This document shows, piece by piece, positions 23,789 to 32,120 of a DNA stretch of 64,000 nt; position 1 is the first letter of the stretch, and every line of letters starts with the position of its first letter. This DNA comes from Flavobacterium sp. JAS (GTDB taxonomy: Bacteria > Bacteroidota > Bacteroidia > Flavobacteriales > Flavobacteriaceae). The notes below the pieces were generated by a model. It saw nothing but the letters and a program-made list of their open reading frames with translations. It was not told the origin of the DNA and did no database searches. The position numbers were made by a program, and so were the translations under genes. The stretch covers positions 159,675 through 223,674 of the forward strand of contig NZ_JAJMOX010000013.1 of assembly GCF_020991455.1 (NCBI RefSeq), read 5' to 3'.

Positions 23789-24640
23789 TTGAATACAACT
23801 ATTTCAAACTCAACATTAAGCGCATCAATAAAACACTCGGGAGCTGAATTATTTTCTTTAAAAAACAATCAAAACAAGGAATTTATCTGGGAAGGTAATC
23901 CTGATTTCTGGGGAAAGCACTCACCTGTCCTATTCCCGATTGTCGGAACTTTAAAAAACAATCTTTATACTATAAATGGCGTTGAATATCAATTACCCCG
24001 TCATGGTTTTGCCCGTGATATGGAATTTCAATTGATAGAAAAAAATGAAAATAGTGCTGTTTTTTCATTACAATCTAATGAAGAGACATTAAAAAAATAT
24101 CCCTTTCAATTTGAGTTACAACTTAGCTATACTTTAAATGACACAACATTAGATATAGAATATAAAGTAATTAATAAAGGAGAAACTAAAATGCCTTTCT
24201 CTATCGGAGCTCATCCTGCGGTAGCTTTACCCGAAGCTTTTGAAAATTATGCTTTTGAATTCGAAAAGAAAGAGGTCCTGAAATATTATCTTTTAGAAAA
24301 TGATTTAATCTCAAACAAAACTAAGGTTTTAGAAACTTCTGACAATTTAGTTCCCTTAAGCTATAAATTATTTGAAAATGATGCGTTAATCTTCAAAACA
24401 TTAGAATCAAATTCACTTACAATTCTTGAAAATTCAAAACCTTATATAAAAGTTGCTTTTGAAGATTTTCCTAGTTTAGGAATTTGGACTAAAGACAAAG
24501 CGCCATTTATATGCATTGAACCGTGGTTGGGATATTCTGACACTGCCGAAAACTCTGGTGATTTGTTAAAAAAGGAAGGAATTTTAATTTTGGATAGTAG
24601 TCAAATTTTCCAGGCAAAATTTAGTATACAAATATTATAA
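23789..24640 (+). CDS. Aldose 1-epimerase family protein (LacX-like)
   Basis: 283 residues, galactose-mutarotase beta-sandwich. Motifs include SASIKHSGAELFSLKNN at the N-terminus, the substrate-binding LPRHGFARDMEF (His near residue 73), SIGAHPAVALP with the proton-donor His near 142, and ICIEPWLGYSD with the catalytic-base Glu near 252. It resembles the LacX branch, whose sugar substrate is uncertain. There is no ATG near the conserved N-terminus; translation appears to start at TTG (23789-23791). It is followed after 10 bases by a GNAT gene and likely co-transcribed with it. Confidence 0.87.
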   Translation: MNTTISNSTLSASIKHSGAELFSLKNNQNKEFIWEGNPDFWGKHSPVLFPIVGTLKNNLYTINGVEYQLPRHGFARDMEFQLIEKNENSAVFSLQSNEETLKKYPFQFELQLSYTLNDTTLDIEYKVINKGETKMPFSIGAHPAVALPEAFENYAFEFEKKEVLKYYLLENDLISNKTKVLETSDNLVPLSYKLFENDALIFKTLESNSLTILENSKPYIKVAFEDFPSLGIWTKDKAPFICIEPWLGYSDTAENSGDLLKKEGILILDSSQIFQAKFSIQIL

Positions 24641-24650
24641 TCATAAAGAA

Positions 24651-25202
24651 ATGCTAGAATTTAATTTTACTCCATTTCCAGTTATAGAAACGGAACGTTT
24701 ATTATTAAGAAGAGTTACAACTGATGATGTAAATGAAGTTTTCGAATTACGCTCAAATCCCGAAAACATGAAATACATCCCTAGACCTTTGTCAAAAAGT
24801 ACAGATGATGCCCTGAAGCTTATTGCTGAGATTGAAGACAAAATCGACACAAACATTGGAATCAATTGGGGAATCACCTTAAAGGACGATACTAAACTAC
24901 TGGGGATTATTGGTTATTACAGAATGCAACCGGAAAATCACCGTGCCGAAATTGGATATATCTTACTACCTGAATTTCACGGTAAAGGTATCATCACAGA
25001 AGCAGTAAATCAATTAATAAAATATGGTTTTGAAGATTTAAAACTACATTCCATAGAAGCTGTTATTGATCCTGAAAATTTTGCTTCTGAAAAAGTATTG
25101 CAAAAATGTGGTTTTGTAAAAGAAGCGCATCTTAAAGAAGTTCTATTTTACGAAGGTCGTTTTTTAGATTCTGTAATCTACTCATTATTAAATAGTAAGT
25201 AA
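24651..25202 (+). CDS. RimJ/RimL-type GNAT acetyltransferase
   Basis: 183 residues. The opening FPVIETERLLLRRVTTDDVNEVFELRSNPENMKYI is the Acetyltransf_3 (RimJ/RimL/SpeG-like) signature. The acetyl-CoA loop is EIGYILLPEFHGKGIITEAVNQL near residues 105-125, and VIDPENFASEKVLQKCGFVKE completes the fold. Substrate (ribosomal protein N-terminus, amino acid or drug) cannot be told. Begins 10 bases after the epimerase-like gene. Confidence 0.88.
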   Translation: MLEFNFTPFPVIETERLLLRRVTTDDVNEVFELRSNPENMKYIPRPLSKSTDDALKLIAEIEDKIDTNIGINWGITLKDDTKLLGIIGYYRMQPENHRAEIGYILLPEFHGKGIITEAVNQLIKYGFEDLKLHSIEAVIDPENFASEKVLQKCGFVKEAHLKEVLFYEGRFLDSVIYSLLNSK

Positions 25203-25276
25203 TTCCAAAAGTAGTTGTCCAAAAAATATTCCTGTTAAATTAAAGTACTAAGGCAATAGGTATTATTGGTTTCCGT

Positions 25277-25284
25277 TATATTTG
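25277..25284 (+). promoter_or_regulatory. -7 element for the beta-barrel gene at 25337
   Basis: TATATTTG matches TAnnTTTG and is followed by GCACGC. No clean -33 TTTG at the right distance. It would give a 5' UTR of about 45 bases. Confidence 0.45.
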
Positions 25285-25336
25285 CACGCAAAATAAGCGA
25301 TAAAGCCTTATTTTAAATACCACGTAAATCAATTTT

Positions 25337-25891
25337 ATGAGAAAATTTTTAATCCTACTCGTTCTTTTCTTTTCTATCCAATCTCAAAGTCAAACTTTTA
25401 TTAAATTTAATGCAGCAACTGCGCTATTAGCAATACCAAATGTTGGGATTGAAACTAGTATTGGAAAAAAATTGACTTTTAGTGTTGATGTTATGGCATC
25501 TTTCTGGCAGTCTTTTGACGGTCATAGCCCAATGGAATTTTATACATTAACTCCAGAACTTCGTTATCATTTTAAAGAAAAATATAATGGCTTTTATGTA
25601 GGTGGACATGCTGGACCTGATGTTTATAAAATACAAAAATGGAATTATTGGGACACTAATAAATACGAACATGGCTTCGGATACAGATTAGGTGTTACAG
25701 TTGGATATAATATCAAATTAAGTGATAAATTTTTACTAGACGTTTTTGCAGGCGGTGGTTGGCATCAAGGTTTTTACCATGGATATTACAACGACGGAAC
25801 TCCTGGTCGATACGAAAAAGCAGCAAATTGGAATAAAAGTGGAGAATGGCTTCCTTACCGTGGCGGTGTTATGATTTCTTATAAATTGTAA
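25337..25891 (+). CDS. DUF3575-type outer-membrane beta-barrel protein
   Basis: 184 residues. Signal peptide MRKFLILLVLFFSIQSQSQ, then alternating amphipathic strands (FIKFNAATALLAIPNVGIE, LTPELRYHF, GFYVGGHAGPDVYK, GYRLGVTVGYNIKLSDKFLLDVFAGGGWHQG) and a terminal strand YRGGVMISYKL ending in Leu. It is the small barrel called DUF3575 in Bacteroidetes. Function unknown. Convergent with the VF530-type gene, whose stop codon lies directly after this one (25891/25892). Confidence 0.8.
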   Translation: MRKFLILLVLFFSIQSQSQTFIKFNAATALLAIPNVGIETSIGKKLTFSVDVMASFWQSFDGHSPMEFYTLTPELRYHFKEKYNGFYVGGHAGPDVYKIQKWNYWDTNKYEHGFGYRLGVTVGYNIKLSDKFLLDVFAGGGWHQGFYHGYYNDGTPGRYEKAANWNKSGEWLPYRGGVMISYKL

Positions 25892-26119
25892 TTATTTTGT
25901 AAACTTAGGTAAGGACTTAAGATATAAATCTTCTACTTTTTTTCGAGCCCAATCGGTTTTTCTTAAAAAAGTTAAGCTTGATTTGATACTAGGATTTGAT
26001 ATGAAACATTTTATCGGAATTAATTCTCCTAAAGTATCAAAACCATAATAATCAACTAATGATTCTAAGATTTTTTGAAGTGTAATTCCGTGTAAAGGAT
26101 CTTTAGATTGATTCTGCAT
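25892..26119 (-). CDS. VF530 family (DUF2132) DNA-binding protein
   Basis: 75 residues with the whole family consensus visible: DPLHGITLQKILESLVDYYGF, then LGELIPIKCFISNPSIKSSLTFLRKTDWARKKVEDLYL. VF530 proteins are small helical domains for which double-strand DNA binding has been proposed from structure. No operon partner. The stop abuts the DUF3575 stop with no spacer. Confidence 0.9.
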   Translation of the reverse strand: MQNQSKDPLHGITLQKILESLVDYYGFDTLGELIPIKCFISNPSIKSSLTFLRKTDWARKKVEDLYLKSLPKFTK

Positions 26120-26143
26120 TTTATACTTTTTAAATAATATTAA

Positions 26144-26175
26144 AAAGACCGTGCTTTAAAAAAAGTACGGTCTTT
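26144..26175 (-). terminator. Terminator of the 212-residue barrel gene
   Basis: AAAGACCGTGCTTT / AAAGTACGGTCTTT, 14-bp stem with one G-U pair and an A-rich loop, 49 bases past the stop of the gene at 26224-26862. T runs on both strands. Confidence 0.8.
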
Positions 26176-26223
26176 CTTTTTTACAAAATTAGTAAATTGA
26201 AATCTAAATCAATCCACTATATA

Positions 26224-26862
26224 TTAGAATATAAATTTAAATCCAACAGAAAGCGGAGATGTTAAATTTGGATTACTTCCAGCTAAAGCTGTATTATAAA
26301 AAGGGTCAACATTTGCTACGTGTGCCAATCCAAAATTCGTTACTGTAGTTTTTTCACCATCTTTAGGATCAATTGTAGTTGATGTAAAATTCGCTAAATC
26401 ATAAGAAAACTCAACTGAGAAGTTTTTCGTTACGAAATAATCAAATCCGCCTGATACAGACAAACCAAGCTGATTTACTTTTAAATCAGTTTCTTTTTCT
26501 TTTCCAGTAATAATTGGAACAGCAAGTTGTCCAAAGAAATAAAGAGAACCAGCAACATTCCAATATTTTCTTGCTAATGGCTGAATCACTATTAAATCTG
26601 TTTTTGCTGCAGTTCCTGCTTTCGAATCAGCCTTAATATTAATAAAACCAAGACCTGCTCCCACTGCTACTGAAGGCGTAATAAATGTACCTACAATTGG
26701 TATAACTGATAAATTTGTATTTTTTAGATCAGCCATTTTTGTTTGTTGGTATCCAAATTGAGATGTTGCAAACCAAGCTCCTTTTAAACCTTGATTAGAA
26801 TCTTGAGCTTTTGCAGTTAAACCAATAAATACAATACTAATTAGTGTTAAAATTTTTTTCAT
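26224..26862 (-). CDS. Outer-membrane beta-barrel protein
   Basis: 212 residues. Signal peptide MKKILTLISIVFIGLTAKAQ, then repeated barrel strands: GAWFATSQFGYQQT, VIPIVGTFITPSVAVGAGLGFINI, YWNVAGSLYFFGQLAVPI, LGLSVSGGFDYFVTKNFSVEFSYDLANF, ending in LTSPLSVGFKFIF with a terminal Phe, the classic BAM-recognised end. It resembles OmpX-like barrels of Bacteroidetes. Function unknown. An inverted repeat (26867-26895) lies between its ATG and -7 element. Confidence 0.8.
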   Translation of the reverse strand: MKKILTLISIVFIGLTAKAQDSNQGLKGAWFATSQFGYQQTKMADLKNTNLSVIPIVGTFITPSVAVGAGLGFINIKADSKAGTAAKTDLIVIQPLARKYWNVAGSLYFFGQLAVPIITGKEKETDLKVNQLGLSVSGGFDYFVTKNFSVEFSYDLANFTSTTIDPKDGEKTTVTNFGLAHVANVDPFYNTALAGSNPNLTSPLSVGFKFIF

Positions 26863-26866
26863 GTGT

Positions 26867-26896
26867 AAGTTTGTTTTAAATTATTTAACAAACTTA
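26867..26896 (-). promoter_or_regulatory. Promoter -7 with overlapping inverted repeat
   Basis: On the minus strand TAAGTTTG (26889-26896) matches TAnnTTTG. An inverted repeat AAGTTTGTT (26867-26875) / AACAAACTT (26887-26895) with an 11-base spacer covers most of the -7 element and the expected start of transcription, ending 4 bases before the ATG. It could be an operator or a leader hairpin. No good -33 element is seen. Confidence 0.45.
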
Positions 26897-26989
26897 TAGG
26901 TAAGCTTTTTTCTTATAGATGATTAAAATCATAGATTAAAAAAAAACTTTAATTATCTTAGAACTCATTAAAGTTTTTCATTTTTGTTT

Positions 26990-26997
26990 TACATTTG
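26990..26997 (+). promoter_or_regulatory. -7 element of smpB
   Basis: TACATTTG matches TAnnTTTG and ends 5 bases before the smpB ATG, so transcription may start at the start codon itself. No -33 TTTG at the normal distance. Confidence 0.45.
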
Positions 26998-27002
26998 CCA
27001 TT

Positions 27003-27458
27003 ATGTTAAAAACAGTCAACATCCTTAATAAAAGAGCACGTTTTGATTATGAGATAATCGATACGTATACTGCCGGAATTGTTTTATCGGGAACCGAAAT
27101 CAAATCAATACGATTGGGTAAAGCCAATATCACTGAAAGTTTTTGTGAATTTAGCAATCTGGAACTTTTTGCTATCAATACTTATATTGAAGAATATTCT
27201 TTTGGAAATCAATTCAACCATAAGTCCAGAAGTGAGAGAAAATTACTTTTGAACAAAAAGGAATTAAAAACGCTGCACAAAAATGTTCAGGCAAAAGGAC
27301 TCACAATTGTTCCTTTAAAATTGTTTACAAACGAAAAAGGATTAGCAAAACTGCAAATTGGCCTTTGTAAAGGAAAGAAAAATTACGACAAACGTGAATC
27401 TCTTAAAGAACAAGATACTAAACGTGATTTAGACCGAATAAAAAAAGCTTACAACTAA
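27003..27458 (+). CDS. smpB: SsrA-binding protein SmpB
   Basis: 151 residues, normal SmpB length. N-terminal NILNKRARFDYEIIDTYTAGIVLSGTEIKSIRLGKANI, then SFCEF, LFAINTYIEEY and RSERKLLLNKKEL, all hallmarks of the OB-fold that binds the tRNA-like part of tmRNA. The C-terminal tail GLCKGKKNYDKRESLKEQDTKRDLDR inserts into the mRNA channel of stalled ribosomes. It rescues ribosomes from broken mRNAs with tmRNA (not in the window). Stands alone, followed by a lipoprotein gene 85 bases on. Confidence 0.97.
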   Translation: MLKTVNILNKRARFDYEIIDTYTAGIVLSGTEIKSIRLGKANITESFCEFSNLELFAINTYIEEYSFGNQFNHKSRSERKLLLNKKELKTLHKNVQAKGLTIVPLKLFTNEKGLAKLQIGLCKGKKNYDKRESLKEQDTKRDLDRIKKAYN

Positions 27459-27543
27459 AAAATTATCTCTTTAATTTTCTTTTAAAGAAGTATTTATAAA
27501 TATTTTATTGTTATTTTTACTACAAACAATTCAACCTTAAAAT

Positions 27544-28185
27544 ATGAAAAAATATTTAATTTTGTTAATTGCCGTTCTGGCACTTACAAGTTGTGGTAGT
27601 AACACTTCTATTATTAACAGTTGGAGAGACCCGAAAATAACCGTGGCTCAGGAACACTTTAAAAAAGTATTAGTTGTTGCTTTAGTCAAAGATGAAGCTT
27701 CAAGAAGAGTATCTGAAAATAGAATTGCAGCAAGTAATCCTATTTTTAAAACATCTTACCAATATTTAAACGAAAGTACTAAACAACTTACTAAGGAACA
27801 AAAATTAAAAATTTTACAAGACGAGAATTTTGATGGTGTAATTACAATGCGATTAGTAAGTACAGACAAAGAAACCACCTATGTTCCCGGAACTTACACA
27901 GGAATGTATTATGGTGGATTTGATGGCATGTACACCGGAATGTATGGTTATGGTTTTGGAAACTGGTACGGAATGTATTCCCCAAATTTCTATGATCCGG
28001 GATATTACCAGGAAACAACTTCATATATGGTAGAAACAAATATTTTCTCCTTAAAAGAAAATAAGCTAATCTGGACCGGAACTACAAAATCTGATTATGT
28101 TACCGATTTAGGACAAACTGTTGACGCAATTATGCAAGCAGTTGTAAAAGAAATGAGAAAAGACGGTTCTTTACCTCCAAAATAA
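27544..28185 (+). CDS. Lipoprotein with Gly/Tyr/Met-rich insertion
   Basis: 213 residues. Lipoprotein signal MKKYLILLIAVLALTSCGS with the lipidated Cys about residue 17. The N-terminal part (SWRDPKITVAQEHFKKVLVVALVKDEASRR) and the end (LIWTGTTKSDYVTDLGQTVDAIMQAVVKEMRKDG) resemble DUF4136-like periplasmic lipoproteins. Between them, about residues 118-160, is a run rich in Gly, Met and Tyr (YTGMYYGGFDGMYTGMYGYG) that is probably flexible. Function unknown. Between smpB and the Fic gene. Confidence 0.75.
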   Translation: MKKYLILLIAVLALTSCGSNTSIINSWRDPKITVAQEHFKKVLVVALVKDEASRRVSENRIAASNPIFKTSYQYLNESTKQLTKEQKLKILQDENFDGVITMRLVSTDKETTYVPGTYTGMYYGGFDGMYTGMYGYGFGNWYGMYSPNFYDPGYYQETTSYMVETNIFSLKENKLIWTGTTKSDYVTDLGQTVDAIMQAVVKEMRKDGSLPPK

Positions 28186-28275
28186 AAATAAGTAAAAAAG
28201 CAGTATTTCGATATTGCTATTTTATTTTATAAAATTATGACTAATTTTGTCAAGACAATTTATAGTTTATCAAAA

Positions 28276-29325
28276 ATGAAATCACTTCTTAAAAATGCAA
28301 GAGAACAAAAGGGCTTAAAAACACGCGAAGTAGCACAGCTTCTTGGCATAAATCAAGCCTTAATAAGTAAATTTGAAAGTGGTTCGCGAAAACCAACCAA
28401 AGATCAGGTTATTAAGCTCTCTCAGCTTTTAGAAATTGATTATGAAACTTTAATGGTTGCCTGGTTAAAAGAAAAAATCCTTTATGAGATTGGTGACGAT
28501 GAATTTGCATTAAAAGCACTTGAAGTTGCTGAAAAGGAAATCAAATACAACAAAACAGTTTCAAACTTAAAATTATCAACTACTTTAGAAAAAATCTTAA
28601 AAGAAATTGATGTTCTAAAAGAAAAACTAGACACTTACAGACAATTTGATAGCTATAAAATTACTCAGGCTCTTGAACTCGAATATACTTTTGAAAGTAA
28701 CCGAATTGAAGGAAATACAATGACACTCCGTGAGACCGATTTAGTTATAAATGAAGGCTTAACGATTTCAGGAAAAAGTATGAGAGAACATCTTGAAGCT
28801 ATAAACCATCAGGAAGCAATTGGTTTCATTAAAGATTTAATGAATAAAAATAATTCTTTAAATGAGCGTGATCTTTTATCAATCCATAATTTGATTTTAA
28901 GAGGTATAATTCCAGAAGACGCCGGTCGTTATAGAAAAGTGCAAGTCATGATTCAAGGAAGTACACATATGCCTCCACAACCTTTTATGGTTGCTAAAGA
29001 AATGGAAGAGTATTTTATTTGGTATGAAATCAATAAGAACAAATTACATCCTGTCATTTTAGCAGCCGAAATGCACGAAAGATTAGTTACAATTCACCCA
29101 TTTATTGATGGAAACGGAAGAACTTCACGTTTGGTTATGAATTTAATTTTAATGCAAAAAGGTTATTTAATAGCTAACATAAAAGGAGATTACGAAACCC
29201 GAGTGCAATATTATCAATCATTAGAAAAAGCACAAACCAAAAACGACAAAGAAGATTTTTTACTTTTTATAGCACAAAATGAAAAAGAAAGCCTGGAACG
29301 CTACATAAACATTATTGGTCAATAA
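28276..29325 (+). CDS. Fic-domain protein with N-terminal XRE helix-turn-helix
   Basis: 349 residues from the ATG at 28276; the frame is open from 28237 (13 residues more), but a -7-like TAATTTTG lies at 28242-28249 and the HTH starts at MKSLLKNAREQKGL. Residues 1-65 are an XRE HTH (REVAQLLGINQALISKFESGSRKP). After a helical linker comes the inhibitory motif SNRIEGN (S-x3-E-G), then the Fic core with IHPFIDGNGRTSR, a full match to HPFx(D/E)GNGRxxR. Such enzymes transfer AMP to hydroxyl groups on proteins and are held off by the S-x3-E-G helix. The HTH suggests autoregulation. Target unknown. No antitoxin gene adjoins. Confidence 0.9.
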   Translation: MKSLLKNAREQKGLKTREVAQLLGINQALISKFESGSRKPTKDQVIKLSQLLEIDYETLMVAWLKEKILYEIGDDEFALKALEVAEKEIKYNKTVSNLKLSTTLEKILKEIDVLKEKLDTYRQFDSYKITQALELEYTFESNRIEGNTMTLRETDLVINEGLTISGKSMREHLEAINHQEAIGFIKDLMNKNNSLNERDLLSIHNLILRGIIPEDAGRYRKVQVMIQGSTHMPPQPFMVAKEMEEYFIWYEINKNKLHPVILAAEMHERLVTIHPFIDGNGRTSRLVMNLILMQKGYLIANIKGDYETRVQYYQSLEKAQTKNDKEDFLLFIAQNEKESLERYINIIGQ

Positions 29326-29330
29326 AATAA

Positions 29331-29360
29331 AAAAGCCCAACAAAATTGGGCTTTTCTTTT
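29331..29360. terminator. Bidirectional terminator between fic and pcm
   Basis: AAAAGCCCAA-CAAAA-TTGGGCTTTT, 10-bp stem, shared by the convergent Fic gene (stop 29325) and pcm (stop at 29359). T runs on both strands; it overlaps the last codon of pcm. Confidence 0.85.
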
Positions 29361-30000
29361 AATTTTTATCTTCTAATAAAGGAACAAATCTAAATTCTCC
29401 AAACTCATGTTTTTCGAATTGTGTTTCGTTTTTTCGAATCAACAAAGTCATAATCTGAACATCTTCTCCTAACGGAATTACCAATCTTCCTCCTATTTTA
29501 AGCTGCGCCATTAACGGTTGCGGAATAAACGGAGCACCTGCAGTAACAATAATACTATCAAAAGGCGCATAACTTGGTAAACCTTTGTAACCATCGCCAA
29601 AAGACAAGTGCTTAGGGCGAATGTTTAATTTAGGAAATAAATTCGAAGTTGTTTTAAACAACTCATTCTGTCTTTCAACACTATAAACTTTAGCGCCCAA
29701 CATACATAAAACTGCAGTTTGATAACCAGAACCTGTACCAATTTCCAGAATTTTATGTTCTTTTTTAACTTCTAATAGTTGCGATTGAAAAGCGACAGTA
29801 TATGGTTGTGAAATAGTTTGCCCCGCTCCTATAGGAAAAGCCTTATCCTGATAAGCGTAATCTTCAAAACTTGAATTTAAAAAAAGGTGTCTTGGGATTT
29901 TTTTTATCGCATCCAAGACTGCTCTGTCAGTAATTCCTTTTTGTTCTAAAGTGCTTACTAATTGATTACGAAGTCCTTGATGTTTGGCAGTGTCTTTCAA
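29359..30000 (-). CDS. pcm: Protein-L-isoaspartate O-methyltransferase
   Basis: 213 residues. AdoMet motif I is ILEIGTGSGYQTAVL near residue 80, preceded by PIGAGQTISQPYTVA, the PCMT signature. Later motifs are YKGLPSYAPFDSIIVTAGAP and GGRLVIPLG. It methylates abnormal isoaspartyl residues so they can revert to aspartate, a repair activity in the cytoplasm. N-terminal LVSTLEQKGITDRAVLDAIKKIPRHLF is typical. Single gene, divergent from the oxidoreductase at 30144. Confidence 0.94.
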   Translation of the reverse strand: MKDTAKHQGLRNQLVSTLEQKGITDRAVLDAIKKIPRHLFLNSSFEDYAYQDKAFPIGAGQTISQPYTVAFQSQLLEVKKEHKILEIGTGSGYQTAVLCMLGAKVYSVERQNELFKTTSNLFPKLNIRPKHLSFGDGYKGLPSYAPFDSIIVTAGAPFIPQPLMAQLKIGGRLVIPLGEDVQIMTLLIRKNETQFEKHEFGEFRFVPLLEDKN

Positions 30001-30119
30001 AATGGGTAGGTTTTATTTTGGCAAAAATAAGAAACAAAACAGTAAATCAAATATTGATTTTTAATTATTAAATCGCTAAATCTTTATTGCATTCACTTTT
30101 ACTTTCGACAAATAAATTA

Positions 30120-30127
30120 TATTTTTG
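30120..30127 (+). promoter_or_regulatory. -7 element of the Gfo/Idh/MocA gene
   Basis: TATTTTTG matches TAnnTTTG and lies 16 bases before the ATG at 30144. The -33 region has only TTTA or TTTC words. Confidence 0.45.
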
Positions 30128-30143
30128 TTTAAAATACATTCTC

Positions 30144-31109
30144 ATGTTAAAAGTAGGAGTTTTAGGTGCGGGTCATCTTGGTAAAATACATTTACGCTTA
30201 TTACAACAATCTGACAAATACGAACTAGTTGGATTTTACGACGAAAATCAAGAAAATGCCGAAAGAATTTCAAAAGAATTCGGTTATAAAAACTTCAGTA
30301 CTATTGCAAAATTAATCCACGCTGTGGATGTAATCGATATTGTAACACCAACTCTTTCGCACTATAAATGTGCTAAAGTAGCCATCAAATCAGGAAAACA
30401 TATCTTTATAGAAAAACCAATTGCCAATACTGTTGAGGAAGCCGAAGAGATTATTGCTCTGGCAAAAGAATACAACGTAAAAGGTCAGGTTGGTCATGTT
30501 GAGCGCTTTAATCCAGCGTTTATTGCTACAAAAAACATGATCGAAAATCCAATGTTTATCGAAACACATCGTTTGGCCGAGTTTAATCCTCGTGGTACAG
30601 ATGTTCCTGTGGTATTGGATTTAATGATTCACGATATTGATGCTATTTTAAGTGTTGTAAACTCAAAAGTAAAAAGTATCAACGCAAGTGGTGTTTCTGT
30701 TATCAGTGATACTCCGGATATTGCAAATGCCCGAATCGAATTCGAAAATGGTTGTGTGGCAAATTTAACTGCAAGCAGAATTTCGATGAAAAACATGCGT
30801 AAAACACGCTTTTTTCAAAGAGATGCTTACATTTCTGTTGATTTTCTGGAGAAAAAATGTGAAGTGGTTCGTATGAAAGATGCACCGGAAATTCCAGGAG
30901 ATTTTGATATGATTCTGCAAAATGCTGAAGGTGTAAAAAAACAAATCTATTTCACTAATCCTGATGTAGAACAAAACAATGCAATTCTTGACGAATTAGA
31001 GTCATTTGCTAATGCAATAAATACAGACACTACACCAGTTGTAACTCTCGAACAAGCAACAGATGCACTAAGAGTAGCGTATCAGATTATTGATTGTTTC
31101 GATAAATAA
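30144..31109 (+). CDS. Gfo/Idh/MocA family NAD(P)-dependent oxidoreductase
   Basis: 321 residues from the ATG at 30144 (MLKVGVLGAGHLGKIHL); an upstream in-frame ATG lies before the -7 element. N-terminal Rossmann fold with GVLGAGHLGKIH, IDIVTPTLSHYKCA and the family motif EKPIANTVEEAEEI near residue 93. The C-terminal domain carries GHVERFNPAF and DLMIHDIDAIL with the conserved His-Asp-Asp region. Members oxidise or reduce sugars and related compounds. The FNPAF/DVPVVLDLMIHDIDAI form is a common Bacteroidetes subgroup, substrate unknown. Possibly followed in one unit by the hbd gene 91 bases on. Confidence 0.88.
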   Translation: MLKVGVLGAGHLGKIHLRLLQQSDKYELVGFYDENQENAERISKEFGYKNFSTIAKLIHAVDVIDIVTPTLSHYKCAKVAIKSGKHIFIEKPIANTVEEAEEIIALAKEYNVKGQVGHVERFNPAFIATKNMIENPMFIETHRLAEFNPRGTDVPVVLDLMIHDIDAILSVVNSKVKSINASGVSVISDTPDIANARIEFENGCVANLTASRISMKNMRKTRFFQRDAYISVDFLEKKCEVVRMKDAPEIPGDFDMILQNAEGVKKQIYFTNPDVEQNNAILDELESFANAINTDTTPVVTLEQATDALRVAYQIIDCFDK

Positions 31110-31131
31110 TTAAAATCCCTTAAAAATAAAA

Positions 31132-31173
31132 TTAGCCACGAATGCACAACTTAATTAGTGAATTCGTGGCTAA
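31132..31173. repeat. GCCACGAAT-family inverted repeat
   Basis: TTAGCCACGAATGCAC (31132-31147) and GTGAATTCGTGGCTAA (31158-31173), 16-bp arms with one mismatch and a 10-base loop, in the 91-bp gap between the oxidoreductase and hbd genes. Related to 11191-11253. Confidence 0.8.
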
Positions 31174-31200
31174 AATCATAAATATAATATCAAAAAATAA

Positions 31201-32088
31201 ATGAAAACTATAGCTGTAATTGGTGCAGGAACAATGGGTAACGGAATTGCTCATACATTTGCACAAAGTGGTTTTACCGTAAAACTTATTGATGTTTCAG
31301 AGAAATCACTGGATAAAGGAATGGCAACAATTGCTGCCAATTTGGACAGAATGCTTTCTAAAGGTACAATCACTCAGGAAGATGTTGCAAAAACTATCAC
31401 CAATATTATTACCTATACTGATATTAAAGACGGAGTTGTTGGCGTAGATTTAGTAGTTGAAGCTGCAACAGAAAATGTAGAATTAAAACTGAACATCTTC
31501 AAACAATTAAACGAAGTTTGTTCACACAATACAATTTTAGCAACAAATACTTCTTCAATTTCAATTACGCAAATCGGAGCTGTAGTTGCACATCCAGAGC
31601 GTGTTATCGGAATGCACTTTATGAATCCGGTGCCAATCATGAAATTGGTAGAAATCATTCGCGGATACAATACCAGCGACGAAGTAACCAAAATTATCAT
31701 GGATTTATCTGAAAAATTAGGTAAAACTCCAGTTGAAGTAAACGATTATCCAGGTTTCGTGGCAAACAGAATTTTAATGCCAATGCTAAACGAAGCAATC
31801 GAAACGTTATATAATAAAGTTGCCGGTGTTTACGAAATTGACACTGTGATGAAATTAGGAATGGGACATCCAATGGGACCACTTCAATTAGCTGATTTTA
31901 TTGGCCTTGATGTTTGTCTTGCAATTCTAAATGTAATGTATGAAGGTTTCAAAAACCCTAAATATGCTCCTTGCCCATTATTAGTAAATATGGTAAGAGC
32001 TGGAAAATTAGGAGTAAAATCTGGTGAAGGTTTTTATGATTATAGTGAAAGTAAAAAAGCAGAGAAAATCTCTAAGCAGTTTGTTTAA
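31201..32088 (+). CDS. hbd: 3-hydroxybutyryl-CoA dehydrogenase
   Basis: 295 residues, the length of the single-function short form. NAD-binding VIGAGTMGNGIAHTFAQSG, NTSSISITQIGAVVAHPERVIGMHFMNPVPIMKLVEII with the catalytic His in HFMNP near residue 140, then PGFVANRILMPMLNEAI and a C-terminal helical domain with GMGHPMGPLQLADFIGLD. It interconverts acetoacetyl-CoA and 3-hydroxybutyryl-CoA, in butyrate-type or aromatic degradation pathways; none of these is otherwise seen here. Start ATG follows an A-rich stretch. Confidence 0.92.
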   Translation: MKTIAVIGAGTMGNGIAHTFAQSGFTVKLIDVSEKSLDKGMATIAANLDRMLSKGTITQEDVAKTITNIITYTDIKDGVVGVDLVVEAATENVELKLNIFKQLNEVCSHNTILATNTSSISITQIGAVVAHPERVIGMHFMNPVPIMKLVEIIRGYNTSDEVTKIIMDLSEKLGKTPVEVNDYPGFVANRILMPMLNEAIETLYNKVAGVYEIDTVMKLGMGHPMGPLQLADFIGLDVCLAILNVMYEGFKNPKYAPCPLLVNMVRAGKLGVKSGEGFYDYSESKKAEKISKQFV

Positions 32089-32120
32089 TTGACAAACATA
32101 AAAAATTCTTTTACAAAAAT

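Noticed and set aside
24641..24877. 78-codon minus-strand ORF opposite the RimJ/RimL-type gene
   Set aside because: Shadow of a well-supported GNAT gene with family motifs on the plus strand.
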